Shown here piece by piece: positions 37,470 to 46,184 of a stretch of 64,000 nucleotides of DNA. Under the pieces are notes generated by a model. The model had not been told where the DNA came from and searched no databases. It saw only the letters and a list, made by a program, of their open reading frames with translations. Source of the stretch: Streptomyces fradiae ATCC 10745 = DSM 40063 (GTDB lineage Bacteria > Actinomycetota > Actinomycetes > Streptomycetales > Streptomycetaceae); the NCBI RefSeq assembly GCF_008704425.1, contig NZ_CP023696.1, positions 2,900,501 through 2,964,500 on the forward strand. Direction: 5' to 3'. The position numbers and the translations under genes are program-made. Every line of letters starts with the position of its first letter. The first letter of the stretch is position 1.

Positions 37470-38609
37470 TCAGGCGCCCGGCGCCCCGCCCCCGCCGCCC
37501 TTCCCGCCCCTGGCGCGCAGCCTCCGCAGGCCCAGCAGCAGCGCCGCGCCCAGGGCGAGGAGGCCCACGGTGTAGGCCGAGCCGCCCGGCGCGCCGTCAC
37601 CCTGGGCCTGCCCCCCGCCCGTACCGGCGGCTCCCGTACCGCCCGTACCGCCCGTACCGGACGGGCCGCCCGGCGCGTCCGGTGAGGGCGCCGCGCCCGT
37701 GCCCTCCACGGGCACCCGCGCCACCCGGCTCCGCGCGCCCTCCGTGCCGAACAGCAGGGCGGTGCCGTCCGCCGTGTACGTCACCGACTCGGACTGGCCC
37801 AGGATCGGCGCCCGCACCCGGTCGTCGGCGCCGAGCCGCCCGTCCTTCCAGGCGTAGCCGCGCGCGCTGAAGTAGCCGCGCAGCACCAGCCGCGTGCCGT
37901 CCGGCGAGAAGGCGCCGTCCGTCACCCACGGCACCTCCCCGACGCGCCGGAAGACGTTGACGCCCTCGGCGGACAGCTTCGCCGGGCCCTCGTAGAGGCC
38001 GCCGCCCTCCTCGTTCTTCGAGGCGATGTAGGCGCGGCCGGTGCGCGGGTGGACCATCAGCGCCTCCGCGTCGCGCGGCCCGTCCTCGTAGCGGACGGTG
38101 TACTGGGTGGCGTCCACGGCGGTGTCGCGCAGCCGCTCGGGCTCGCGGAAGCGGTAGATCCACACATGGCTCCAGGAGCCGTTGAGGTTGTCCCCGATGT
38201 CGCCGACGTAGACGTACCCGTCGGGGCCCACGGAGATCGCCTCCATGTCGCGGGGCTTGCCGACCCCGCGCAGGGTGACCGTGGCGACGGTCTCGCCGGT
38301 GCGCCCGTCGACGGCGAAGACGCGCGGCTCGTCCTGGTCGTTGTGCGTCCAGTAGACGCCGGGGTGGGCGCGGCTGGCGGCGAGGCCGCTGGACTCGGTG
38401 ATGCGCGGGTCGGTGAGGGTGAACCCGTCGTCCTCGGAGGCGGCGGAGACGGCGCTGGTGCCGGAAGCGGCGGAAGCGGCGGAGACCGCGGCGACCGGGG
38501 AGGCGACCGGAGAGCTTGAGGAGGCCGCGGGGGCGGCCACCGCGGGGCCGGCCGGCGCGAGCAGCGCGACCGCGGCGAGGACGGCGACGGGCGGGCGGTG
38601 GAGGGGCAT
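37470..38609 (-). CDS. Secreted, C-terminally anchored beta-propeller-like protein
   Basis: 379 residues. A signal peptide (about 1-25, VAVLAAVALLAPAGPAVAA) is followed by an Ala/Ser linker and a domain with repeated propeller blades (GVYWTHNDQDEPRVFAVDGR, YVYVGDIGDNLNGSWSHVWI, YIASKNEEGGGLYEGPAKLS). The C-terminus has a Gly/Thr-rich linker, a membrane helix (VGLLALGAALLLGL) and an Arg tail (RRLRARGGKGG), which would hold it at the cell surface without an LPXTG motif. Similar proteins may bind or hydrolyse extracellular ligands; function unknown. Confidence 0.82.
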   Translation of the reverse strand: MPLHRPPVAVLAAVALLAPAGPAVAAPAASSSSPVASPVAAVSAASAASGTSAVSAASEDDGFTLTDPRITESSGLAASRAHPGVYWTHNDQDEPRVFAVDGRTGETVATVTLRGVGKPRDMEAISVGPDGYVYVGDIGDNLNGSWSHVWIYRFREPERLRDTAVDATQYTVRYEDGPRDAEALMVHPRTGRAYIASKNEEGGGLYEGPAKLSAEGVNVFRRVGEVPWVTDGAFSPDGTRLVLRGYFSARGYAWKDGRLGADDRVRAPILGQSESVTYTADGTALLFGTEGARSRVARVPVEGTGAAPSPDAPGGPSGTGGTGGTGAAGTGGGQAQGDGAPGGSAYTVGLLALGAALLLGLRRLRARGGKGGGGGAPGA

Positions 38610-38669
38610 GCCGTCCAGTGTCCATGGTCACGTGGCGTCGGGCACCGCCCACCGGCCATGATGGCGGCC

Positions 38670-39413
38670 ATGCGTCCCAGGTTCATGTTCGTCGGCGACT
38701 CCATGACCATCGGCAGCGCCGGCGAGCACACCTGGCGCTACCGGATGTGGCAGCACCTGGAGGCGTCGTTCGGGCCCGGCGGGTACGCCGTCGTGGGCCC
38801 CCGCACGGCGCTGTACGACCACGAGGCCGGGGCGCCGGTGTCCACGGCGTACGCGGACCCGGCGTTCCCCGCGCAGGCGCGGGCGCACCTGGCGGGGTGG
38901 GGCGAGGGGTGGCTGCACATGGCGCCGGTCGTCGGGGAGGCCGTCGCGGCGGGCCGGGCGGACGTGCTGCTGGTCTCGCTGGGCCTGATCGACCTGGGGT
39001 TCTACACGAACAGCGACCAGACGGCGCGCAACGTGCGGGCGTTCGTCGCGGCGGCCCGCGCCGCGAACCCGGACGTGCGGGCGGTGCTGCTGCCGGTCAT
39101 CCCGAACGTACGGGCCGAGGAGGAGCCGCCCTTCGCGGCGGAGTGCGCCCGCTTCAACGGCCTCCTCGCGGCGGTGGCGGCCGAGCTGTCCACGCCCCGC
39201 TCGCCGCTGGTGCTGGCCGACCCGCCGGCCGGGTACGACCTGCGGGCCGACACGTACGACGGCACGCACCCCGGCCCGTCCGGGGAGCACAAGCTGGCCG
39301 CCGCGTTCGCCGGCGCCCTGCACCGGGCCTGGGGGTGGGGCGGCCCGTACCGGCCGGCCCACCCCCGCGGGGCTCAGAAGTGCACCCGGCGGTTGTCCGG
39401 GGTGACGCGGTAG
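38670..39413 (+). CDS. SGNH/GDSL-family hydrolase
   Basis: About 247 residues. Block I is FVGDSMTIGSAGEHTWRYRM with the nucleophile Ser in GDSM; block V is DGTHPGPSGEHKLA with the Asp and His. Block II/III glycines and Asn lie around LGLIDLGFYTNSD, less canonical than in lipases. It is cytoplasmic as drawn (no signal peptide) and could act on a small ester or carbohydrate acetyl group. ATGs at 38658 and 38661 are alternative starts. Its 3' end overlaps the convergent oxygenase gene by 40 bases. Confidence 0.82.
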   Translation: MRPRFMFVGDSMTIGSAGEHTWRYRMWQHLEASFGPGGYAVVGPRTALYDHEAGAPVSTAYADPAFPAQARAHLAGWGEGWLHMAPVVGEAVAAGRADVLLVSLGLIDLGFYTNSDQTARNVRAFVAAARAANPDVRAVLLPVIPNVRAEEEPPFAAECARFNGLLAAVAAELSTPRSPLVLADPPAGYDLRADTYDGTHPGPSGEHKLAAAFAGALHRAWGWGGPYRPAHPRGAQKCTRRLSGVTR

Positions 39414-40405
39414 CGGATGTCCCACAGGTTGCGGCGCACGTAGGTGCGCTGGAGCCAGCGGTCCCGGCCGTCGTAGCGGGCGGTGAAGGTGGACCGCGCG
39501 TGGACGCCCTTGCGGTTGTTGATCAGCAGGGCCTGCCCGGGGCGGAGCCGTACGGTGTGGGACACCGCGCGGCAGACCTCCTGGAGCCGGTCGAGGGCGG
39601 CCTCGGCGCCGCTGGTCAGGGCCCGCACGCCGTTGGCGGAGATGACGATCTCCGGGTGGTCGCCGACGCCGCTGATGAGCGGGACCGGGTCGGAGAGGAC
39701 CTCCGTGTCGCCGGCCACGTCGCGGGTGTAGCTGCCGGGGGCGTTGAGCCGGAACAGCGGGGAGCGCAGGGTCTCCAGCACCTCCGGTTCGAGGGCCGCC
39801 GAGATGTCGCGGGCGTCGGCGTAGCTGGTCATGGCGACGCCCTCGTGGTCGGCGCGCAGGCAGCTCAGGACGAGGAAGTCCGGGTTGGCGATGTCGTAGC
39901 GGCCGATCACGTCGTGGGTGATGTCGCTGTGGTAGTTGAGGAACACCTCCGAGCCCTGGTTCGTCTGGGTGCGGGCGCCGCCCTGGACGGGGATCACGTC
40001 GTGGACGAGGCGCCCGTCCTTCTCCGTGGTGACGCCGATCGGCTCGCCCAGCAGGCCGCTCAGGCCGAGCAGGACGCCCTCCGCGACGAAGGTGGCCTTG
40101 CCCCGCGCGGGCCCGCCGTCGCCGGGGGTGTCCGGCAGGACGGGGTCGACGGGCAGGTTGCCGACGAGGGCGACGCCCGGCGCGTCGATGTGGCGGCCGA
40201 AGTCGACGAGCCGCTGGAGCAGACCGGTCGGCAGGGCGGCGAACGCCTGGAGGTAGCGGGTCATCGCGTGGTCGACGTCCGCGGTGGGGTCGCCGACGGC
40301 GGTGAGGGCGGCCCCGAGGGCGTCGCGGACCTCGTCGGGGAGGCGGATCTCCGCGAAGGTGGGCACCGGGGCGGGTGCGAGCGGACGGTCGGCGGTGGCG
40401 GTCAT
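39374..40405 (-). CDS. Fe(II)/2-oxoglutarate amino acid oxygenase (clavaminate synthase-like)
   Basis: 343 residues of the clavaminate synthase/TauD fold, the class with asparagine and arginine beta-hydroxylases. The iron-binding triad appears as His159-Ser-Asp161 (NYHSDITHDV) and His302 (NNRKGVHARS); the 2-oxoglutarate Arg is in DRWLQRTYVR. Such enzymes hydroxylate free or tethered amino acids, usually at the beta carbon. Last gene of the glutamate mutase operon, 5 bases after the aspartokinase stop, with AAGGAG inside that gene. The likely substrate is 3-methylaspartate or a derivative; this is inference. Confidence 0.87.
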   Translation of the reverse strand: MTATADRPLAPAPVPTFAEIRLPDEVRDALGAALTAVGDPTADVDHAMTRYLQAFAALPTGLLQRLVDFGRHIDAPGVALVGNLPVDPVLPDTPGDGGPARGKATFVAEGVLLGLSGLLGEPIGVTTEKDGRLVHDVIPVQGGARTQTNQGSEVFLNYHSDITHDVIGRYDIANPDFLVLSCLRADHEGVAMTSYADARDISAALEPEVLETLRSPLFRLNAPGSYTRDVAGDTEVLSDPVPLISGVGDHPEIVISANGVRALTSGAEAALDRLQEVCRAVSHTVRLRPGQALLINNRKGVHARSTFTARYDGRDRWLQRTYVRRNLWDIRYRVTPDNRRVHF

Positions 40406-40410
40406 GTCGG

Positions 40411-41523
40411 TCACACTCCTTGCAGTGCGGGTATGGAGCCCGGTTCGGGCAGCGGGGCGTCCGGGTCCTGGAGGCGGTCGTGCAGCCACTGCGCCAGGTG
40501 CAGGGCGGCGTCCTCGCCGGACGCGAGGTGGGTGGCGACCTTGCTGCCGCGCAGCGCCGTGACGGGCACCCCGGCGTACGTGCCGGGGGCGAGGCCCTGG
40601 CGGCGCTGGAACTCCTCCAGGTCCACGAAGCCGCCGATGACGGCGACGAGCGGCCCGGTGGTGAGGCGGATGGTGTCGATGTTGGCGTGGTGGAAGGCGC
40701 TGAACGCCCGGTCGGCGTCGGCGTCGGTGTCGTACGACAGGGCGACGGAGCGCTGGTTGAGCACCACCGCCGACGCCTCGGTGCCGGCCTCGCCGATGAC
40801 CGAACCGGTGGTGAACGGCGCCCGGTTGAGGCGGCAGACGATCTCCACCCGGTTCTTCTGCGCCAGCCGCACCGACCTGCGGTGCAGCACCTTCGCCCCG
40901 TACAGCGACATCAGCGCCGCGATGTTGTACGAGACCTCCTTCAGCAGCCGGGTGCCGCTGACCAGGTGGGGGTCGGTGCTGTAGATGCCGTCGACGTCGG
41001 AGTGGATCTCGCAGCGGGGCGCCCCGACGGCGGCGGCGACGGCCACCGCCGACAGGTCCGAGCTGTTCTTGCCGAGCCAGGTCGGGCGGCCCCGCTCGTC
41101 GGCGGCCTGCCCGCCCGGCACGACGACCACGTCGTGGTCGCGCAGCGCGGCGCGCAGCGGCTCGGGGTCGGTGTGCTGGAGGCGCGCCCACATGAAGTTG
41201 GAGTTGGTGACGAGGCCCAGCTGGTGCCCGGCGAGGACGGTCGCGGAGCGCCCGACCCGGTTGAGGGCGGTGCACAGCAGCTGGGCGCCGATGGTGTCGG
41301 CGAGGGTCAGCAGGCCGGCGACGGTCTCGTCCTCCGGGTGCGGGTTGACCTGGCTGAGGCGTTCGCGGAACTGCTCGGTCTCGCCGGGCTGGCCGCTGAC
41401 GACCACGACGAGCCGGGTGCCCTCGCGCTCGACCCGGTCGCTGAGCGCCTGCGCGAGGTCCCCGTACGCGGCGAGGGTGCGGAAGCTGGACCCGCCGAAC
41501 TTCAGGACGGCGGGTGCGTTCAC
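40411..41523 (-). CDS. Divergent aspartokinase-family amino acid kinase
   Basis: 370 residues. The N-terminal motif is VLKFGGSS (residues 6-13) and the acidic site is SDVDGIYSTDPHLV, both as in aspartokinase. The usual GRGGSD loop is replaced by GKNSSD (residues 151-156). The C-terminal region after about 260 is shorter and diverged from the paired ACT domains that bind lysine or threonine, so feedback control may be lost. It phosphorylates the side-chain carboxylate of aspartate or, in this operon, probably 3-methylaspartate. GTG start overlapping the asd stop (GTGA). Confidence 0.82.
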   Translation of the reverse strand: MNAPAVLKFGGSSFRTLAAYGDLAQALSDRVEREGTRLVVVVSGQPGETEQFRERLSQVNPHPEDETVAGLLTLADTIGAQLLCTALNRVGRSATVLAGHQLGLVTNSNFMWARLQHTDPEPLRAALRDHDVVVVPGGQAADERGRPTWLGKNSSDLSAVAVAAAVGAPRCEIHSDVDGIYSTDPHLVSGTRLLKEVSYNIAALMSLYGAKVLHRRSVRLAQKNRVEIVCRLNRAPFTTGSVIGEAGTEASAVVLNQRSVALSYDTDADADRAFSAFHHANIDTIRLTTGPLVAVIGGFVDLEEFQRRQGLAPGTYAGVPVTALRGSKVATHLASGEDAALHLAQWLHDRLQDPDAPLPEPGSIPALQGV

Positions 41524-42632
41524 GGCCTGGCCTCCAGGGTGCCGCGGGCGACGATCTCCTCGCCGATCTGGAGGGCGTTGAGGGCGGCGCCGATGCGCAG
41601 GTTGTCGGCGACGAGCCACAGCCAGAAGGCGCGCGGGTTGTTCTGCGTGACACGGACGCGGCCGACGTGGACGACGTCGGAGCTGTCGACCACGGCCGGC
41701 GTCGGGAACGCGGTCGCGCTCTCCCGGTCGTGCACCCGCACCTCCGGCAGGCCGGCGAGGACCTCGACCAGCTCGGCGCGGTCCACCGGCTCCTGGCACT
41801 CCACGTACACGGCCTCGGAGTGGCAGTTGGCGACGGGCACGCGGACGCAGGTCGTGGTGACGTCCAGGTGCGGCATGCCGAGGATCTTGCGGGACTCGCG
41901 GAGCATCTTCTCCTCCTCCAGCGTGAAGCCGGAGTCGAGGAAGCGGTCGATCTTCGGGATGACGTTGAAGGCGAGCGTCGGGCGGAAGTGGTTCGCCTCG
42001 AAGTCGGCGTCGGGGCCCTGGAGGGCGGCCCGGCTGGACTCCTGGAGCTCCTCCACGCCGGAGTAGCCGAGGCCGGAGGCGGCCTGGTACGTGCTGACGA
42101 CCGCGTTGCGGATGCCCCAGCGGTCCTCGACGCCGCGCAGCAGGCGGACGAGCGGGATGGTGGAGCAGTTGGGGTTGGCCACGACGCCGGAGGCGGGGCG
42201 CCGGTCCAGCTCGTGCGCGTTGACCTGCGGGACGACGAGCGGGGTGTCCGGGTCCATGCGGAAGGCGATGGTGTTGTCGATGACGAGCGCGCCCGCCTCG
42301 GTGGCGACGGGCACCCACTTCTCGCTGACGGCGGTGCCGGCGGAGAAGAAGGCGACGTCGGCGCGGCCGAAGTCGAAGTCCTCGACGGCGACGACGGTGT
42401 ACTCGCGCTCGCCGACGGTCAGGACGCGCCCGGCGGAGCGGGCGGAGGCGACCAGGTGCAGCTCGCTGTAGCGGAAGCCGCGGGACTCCATCAGCTCCAG
42501 GAGCGTGCTGCCGACGGCGCCCGTGGCACCGACGATGGCGACGCGCGGGGCGGAGGCGGTGGAGGTGGCGGTCGTGGCCGTGGTGGCTTCGGTGGCCGTG
42601 GTGGCTTCCGGGGCCGTGGTGGCAGGAGTCAT
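41520..42632 (-). CDS. Aspartate-semialdehyde dehydrogenase paralogue
   Basis: 370 residues. A 28-residue Ala/Thr-rich leader precedes the NADP-binding segment VAIVGATGAVGSTLLELMES. The catalytic Cys156 lies in VVANPNCSTIPLV and the catalytic His271 in VPVANCHSEAVYVE. It reduces an aspartyl-phosphate to the semialdehyde. A primary-metabolism copy would be expected elsewhere in the genome, so this copy probably serves the cluster and may accept 3-methylaspartyl-phosphate. It overlaps both neighbours by 4 bases, forming a kinase-dehydrogenase pair. Confidence 0.88.
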   Translation of the reverse strand: MTPATTAPEATTATEATTATTATSTASAPRVAIVGATGAVGSTLLELMESRGFRYSELHLVASARSAGRVLTVGEREYTVVAVEDFDFGRADVAFFSAGTAVSEKWVPVATEAGALVIDNTIAFRMDPDTPLVVPQVNAHELDRRPASGVVANPNCSTIPLVRLLRGVEDRWGIRNAVVSTYQAASGLGYSGVEELQESSRAALQGPDADFEANHFRPTLAFNVIPKIDRFLDSGFTLEEEKMLRESRKILGMPHLDVTTTCVRVPVANCHSEAVYVECQEPVDRAELVEVLAGLPEVRVHDRESATAFPTPAVVDSSDVVHVGRVRVTQNNPRAFWLWLVADNLRIGAALNALQIGEEIVARGTLEARP

Positions 42633-43720
42633 CGCGACTCTCCAATCGTGATCTTGTCGTCTGCGGTGGTGGTCCCGGCGGTGGTCCGGGCCTCGGACGG
42701 CAGCGGTGCGGACGGAGAAGCGGGGGCGGACGGGGAGGCGGAAGCGGCGGGGGCGGCCGGCTTCCCGGCGGTGGGCGCGGTGCCGGCGGCCGGGCCGGCG
42801 GGCGCCTCGGGGGCGGGGCGGCGCGGGCCGAAGGTCCAGCCGAGGTTCACGCCGAGGCTGGCGCCGACGATGAGCGGGATGCCGAGCGCCTGGAGCAGGG
42901 AGATGCTGTGCCCGTACACGGCCCAGTCGCAGAGCATGGCGACGGCCGGGTAGACGAAGGCCAGGACGGCGATCTTCGCGGTGGGCAGCTTCTGGTACGA
43001 GGAGTACATCAGCACGTACATCAGGCACGTGTGGATGAGGCCGAGGCCGACCAGCCAGCCCCAGTCGGCGCCCATGCCGGCCATGTCGCCGAAGGTGGCG
43101 AAGGGGAGGAGCAGCGGGATGCCCAGCACGACCTGGATCAGCGCGACCAGGTGCGGCCTGACGCCCGTGACGCGCTTGGTGATGACGGTCGAGAAGGCGT
43201 AGAACACGGCGGCGAGCAGCGCCATGCCGAGTCCGGCGAGGTAGCCGCTCTTGGCGCCGTCCTGGAAGTCGGAGACGGACACCCCGGCGACGAGGATCAG
43301 GCCGGCGAACGCGACGACGAGCCAGCCGAGCTTGGTCGCGGTGATCTTGTCGCGGAAGAGGACGGCGCCGAGCAGCATCACGTAGAACGGCTGCGTGTGG
43401 TAGACGACGGTCGCCACGGAGATCGAGGTCGACTCGTACGCCTCGAAGAGGAACGCCCAGTTGAAGACGATGAAGGCGCCGCCGAGGGCGGCCATGCCGA
43501 CCTTCTTCGGGGTCAGTCCGTGGTTCTTGAAGAAGCCGCGCACCAGGCAGTACAGGCCGAGCGCGATCGCGCCGAACAGGCAGCGGAAGAAGACGACGTT
43601 GAAGGGCGAGGCGCCGGACTCGACGACGAAGATGCCGAGGGTGCCGGACAGGACCATCGCCGCGGTCAGTTCGATGGAGCCTTTCAGCTCGGTGTTGCCG
43701 GAGCGTGTCTCCGTACTCAT
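42629..43720 (-). CDS. EamA-family exporter in the glutamate mutase cluster
   Basis: 363 residues with ten hydrophobic segments in two EamA repeats (LTAAMVLSGTLGIFVVESGA, FFRCLFGAIALGLYCLVRGF; second half LLAAVFYAFSTVITKRVTGV). The C-terminal 65 residues are Pro/Ala/Ser-rich and cytoplasmic. EamA proteins export amino acids and related small metabolites, so this is the likely product exporter or self-resistance gene. Its stop overlaps the dehydrogenase start (ATGA). AGAGG lies 8 bases before its ATG. Confidence 0.87.
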   Translation of the reverse strand: MSTETRSGNTELKGSIELTAAMVLSGTLGIFVVESGASPFNVVFFRCLFGAIALGLYCLVRGFFKNHGLTPKKVGMAALGGAFIVFNWAFLFEAYESTSISVATVVYHTQPFYVMLLGAVLFRDKITATKLGWLVVAFAGLILVAGVSVSDFQDGAKSGYLAGLGMALLAAVFYAFSTVITKRVTGVRPHLVALIQVVLGIPLLLPFATFGDMAGMGADWGWLVGLGLIHTCLMYVLMYSSYQKLPTAKIAVLAFVYPAVAMLCDWAVYGHSISLLQALGIPLIVGASLGVNLGWTFGPRRPAPEAPAGPAAGTAPTAGKPAAPAASASPSAPASPSAPLPSEARTTAGTTTADDKITIGESR

Positions 43721-43830
43721 AGGGGGTCCTCTCACACGGGGTGGGCGGGGTGGGCGGGGGTGACGGGGGTGACGGGAGGTGACGGGGATACCGGGGCGCG
43801 GGGCCGGGCGGGGCCCGCGGGGCGGGCGGG

Positions 43831-44814
43831 TCAGGCCAGGGGGACGGCGTAGTGCAGGCCGCCCCTGGTCCACAGCTCGTTGAGCCCGCGCGGCACGCCC
43901 AGCCCGGAGGCGGCGCCGAGGTTCCGCTCGTAGAGGTCGCCGTACGTGCCGCCCGCCCCGAGCGCGCGGGCCGCCCAGTCCTCGTCGAGCCCCAGCGCGG
44001 GGCCGTGCCGGCCCGCCAGCCGGGCGGCCTCGGCGATCCCGGCGGCCCGCCCGCCGGGACCCCGCTCCGCCTCGTCGGCGTGGTGCTCGGCGGCGACGAG
44101 GAGTTGCAGCACCCAGCGGCACAGCCGGTACCAGTCGGGGTCGTCGTCGCGGACGGCGGCGGCCATCGGCTCGCGCGAGATGGCGTCGTCCAGGATGACG
44201 TGCGCCTCCGGGTCGGGCAGCGCGGCGCGCTCCCCGGCGAGGGCGGTGCGGTCCAGTACGTACGCGGCGCAGTCGCCGCTCGCGTACGCGGCCAGGGTCT
44301 CGGCGGGCGTCGGGTACGCGACGGGCTCCACCGACAGGCCGCGCGGGCCGTACCAGGCGGCGAGGTTGGCGGCGCTGGTGGTGCCGGCCTGCACGGCGAG
44401 GCGCCTGCCGGCCAGGTCCGCGGGGCCGTGGACGCCGCTGTCCCGGCGCACCAGGAAGCCCTCGCCGTCGTAGCAGGTCACCCCGGCGAAGAGGACCGGC
44501 CACGCGGCCTCGCGGCCGAGCGTCCAGGTCAGGTTGCACACGGTCAGGTCCGCGTCGCCGGAGCGCAGCGGGTCCAGCCGCCCGGCGGGGTCGGCGGGCA
44601 GCCACTCGACGGCCTCCGGGTCGCCGAGCGCGGCGGCGGCGACCGCCCGCGCCACGTCCGTGTCGAGGCCGGTCCAGCGGCCGTCGGCGCCGCGCAGGGA
44701 CAGCCCGCGGATGCCCCGGCTGACGACCGCGCGGACGGCGCCGCGGGCCCGGACGCCGTCCAGGGTGCGGCCGGCGGCGGTGGCCGGGCGGTTCAGGGTG
44801 AGGGCGTCGCTCAT
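43831..44814 (-). CDS. Substrate-binding-fold protein without signal peptide
   Basis: 327 residues. From about residue 18 it aligns by eye with AapJ/BztA-type amino acid binding proteins: GADGRWTGLDTDVARAVAAA, CYDGEGFLVRRDSGVHG, RLAVQAGTTSAANLAAWYGP, EPMAAAVRDDDPDWYRLCRW and GLNELWTRGGLHYA. The start MSDALTLNRPATAAG has no signal peptide or lipobox and no transporter genes are nearby. It therefore should act in the cytoplasm: as a binding or sequestering protein, or as an enzyme, since cyclohexadienyl dehydratases evolved from this fold. It overlaps the mutase E gene by 4 bases (ATGA). Confidence 0.85.
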   Translation of the reverse strand: MSDALTLNRPATAAGRTLDGVRARGAVRAVVSRGIRGLSLRGADGRWTGLDTDVARAVAAAALGDPEAVEWLPADPAGRLDPLRSGDADLTVCNLTWTLGREAAWPVLFAGVTCYDGEGFLVRRDSGVHGPADLAGRRLAVQAGTTSAANLAAWYGPRGLSVEPVAYPTPAETLAAYASGDCAAYVLDRTALAGERAALPDPEAHVILDDAISREPMAAAVRDDDPDWYRLCRWVLQLLVAAEHHADEAERGPGGRAAGIAEAARLAGRHGPALGLDEDWAARALGAGGTYGDLYERNLGAASGLGVPRGLNELWTRGGLHYAVPLA

Positions 44815-46184
44815 GTCAGGCTCCCCTGCGGGTGGTGGACGCGGGTCAGTTGCTCGCGGTCGAAGCGGCGCTCGTTGTAGCCGAGCATGTCGATGAGGCC
44901 CTGCGCGGACAGCGGGCGGCGGGCGGCGGCCGGGTCGGCGGTGACGGGCATGGCGCCCGGGTCGCCCCAGCGGAGCAGGCCGCGCGGGTCGACGAAGGCG
45001 CGGGCGCGGTTGGCGTTGTCGAGGTGCAGGCAGTACGGCACGTCGAGGTGGCCGCGGGCGAACGCGGCGACCAGGGCCGCGCCGACGGTCGGCGCCAGGT
45101 CGAGGGTGGAGTCCACGAGCATCCGGGCCTCCTCGTAGACGCCGGTCTCGGTGGCCTGGTGCGGCCGGCCGTGGCGGGCCTCGTCGTCGGCGACGTACGC
45201 GGCGAACTCCAGCGCGTCGACGTTCTCCTGGACCGTGGGGATGCGGTGGGCCTCGGCGGGCGTCTTGACGATGAGCCGCTCGGTGCCGCTGCGGACGGCG
45301 AGCCGGGCGCTGTCCTCCAGGATGCGGAACGAGCCGACGGGGGTGCGCGGGTAGACGCCCATGTAGGTGTAGAGGACGACGTGCCAGTCCAGGCCGGAGA
45401 GGCGTTCCCCGGCCAGGCGGCGCAGCGCGGCGAGGGCCTCCAGGTCCTGGCCGGCGTGGGTCTGCTGGGCGTAGCTGAGGGAGATGCTGCGCAGCCCGTG
45501 CTCGGCGAAGAAGAGGGCTTCCAGGACGCTGAGCGCCACGAGCAGGCCGGGCGGGCAGAGCTGGCCGAGCATGCACCCGCCGAAGCTCTCCAGGTGCATC
45601 TGCCGCTCCTGCGCGGCGAGCAGCTCGCAGCAGCGCGACCACGCGTCGACGGCCTCGGTCAGCGGGACGCGGCTGTAGGGCAGGCAGTACGAGACGGGGC
45701 CGCCCTCGGTGGCGTCGATGTCGGCCTCGACCATGGCCTCGAACAGGGGGTACGGGAGGGCGGAGCCGTGCCGCACCTGGACGGGGAAGTCCGGTCCGGC
45801 GACCCCGTCGAGCATGGCGGTCGTCGCCTCGGCGCCGTGGGCGACGAGCGGGAAGCCGTTGAGGTCGGCGCCGGTGCGCAGGGCCTCGCGGGCGGAGTCG
45901 TGGTCGTTGACGCGGGTGTAGCTGTCGAGGGTGACGGTGCCGACGGAGGCGGCGCGGGCGGCGCGCACGCCGAGGAGGCCGTCGCGCATGACGGGGATCT
46001 CGGCGAAGCCCATGCGGGGCTGGACGACGAGCCCGCCCGCCTGGCTGGTGCGGTGCACGAAGGCGGAGAAGCGGTTGCCGGTGCCGGGGCGCACGGCGGG
46101 GGCGGGGGCGCCGGAGCCGGACGTCGGGGCCGGGGGCACGGCGGGGGCCGTGGCGGTGCCGGTCGCCGGGGTCAGGAGGCTCAT
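44811..46184 (-). CDS. glmE: Glutamate (methylaspartate) mutase, E subunit
   Basis: 457 residues with a 35-residue Ala/Pro-rich leader, then a TIM-barrel domain with GTVTLDSYTRVNDHDSAREA, LNGFPLVAHG, FPVQVRHGSALPYPLFEAM, ATEGGPVSYCLPYSR, ESFGGCMLGQLCPPGLLVAL and ISLSYAQQTHAGQD. It binds glutamate and, with the cobalamin subunit, converts L-glutamate to (2S,3S)-3-methylaspartate by radical rearrangement. Actinobacterial homologues occur in biosynthetic clusters for lipopeptides that contain methylaspartate. It overlaps the S-subunit gene by 4 bases (ATGA). Confidence 0.92.
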   Translation of the reverse strand: MSLLTPATGTATAPAVPPAPTSGSGAPAPAVRPGTGNRFSAFVHRTSQAGGLVVQPRMGFAEIPVMRDGLLGVRAARAASVGTVTLDSYTRVNDHDSAREALRTGADLNGFPLVAHGAEATTAMLDGVAGPDFPVQVRHGSALPYPLFEAMVEADIDATEGGPVSYCLPYSRVPLTEAVDAWSRCCELLAAQERQMHLESFGGCMLGQLCPPGLLVALSVLEALFFAEHGLRSISLSYAQQTHAGQDLEALAALRRLAGERLSGLDWHVVLYTYMGVYPRTPVGSFRILEDSARLAVRSGTERLIVKTPAEAHRIPTVQENVDALEFAAYVADDEARHGRPHQATETGVYEEARMLVDSTLDLAPTVGAALVAAFARGHLDVPYCLHLDNANRARAFVDPRGLLRWGDPGAMPVTADPAAARRPLSAQGLIDMLGYNERRFDREQLTRVHHPQGSLT

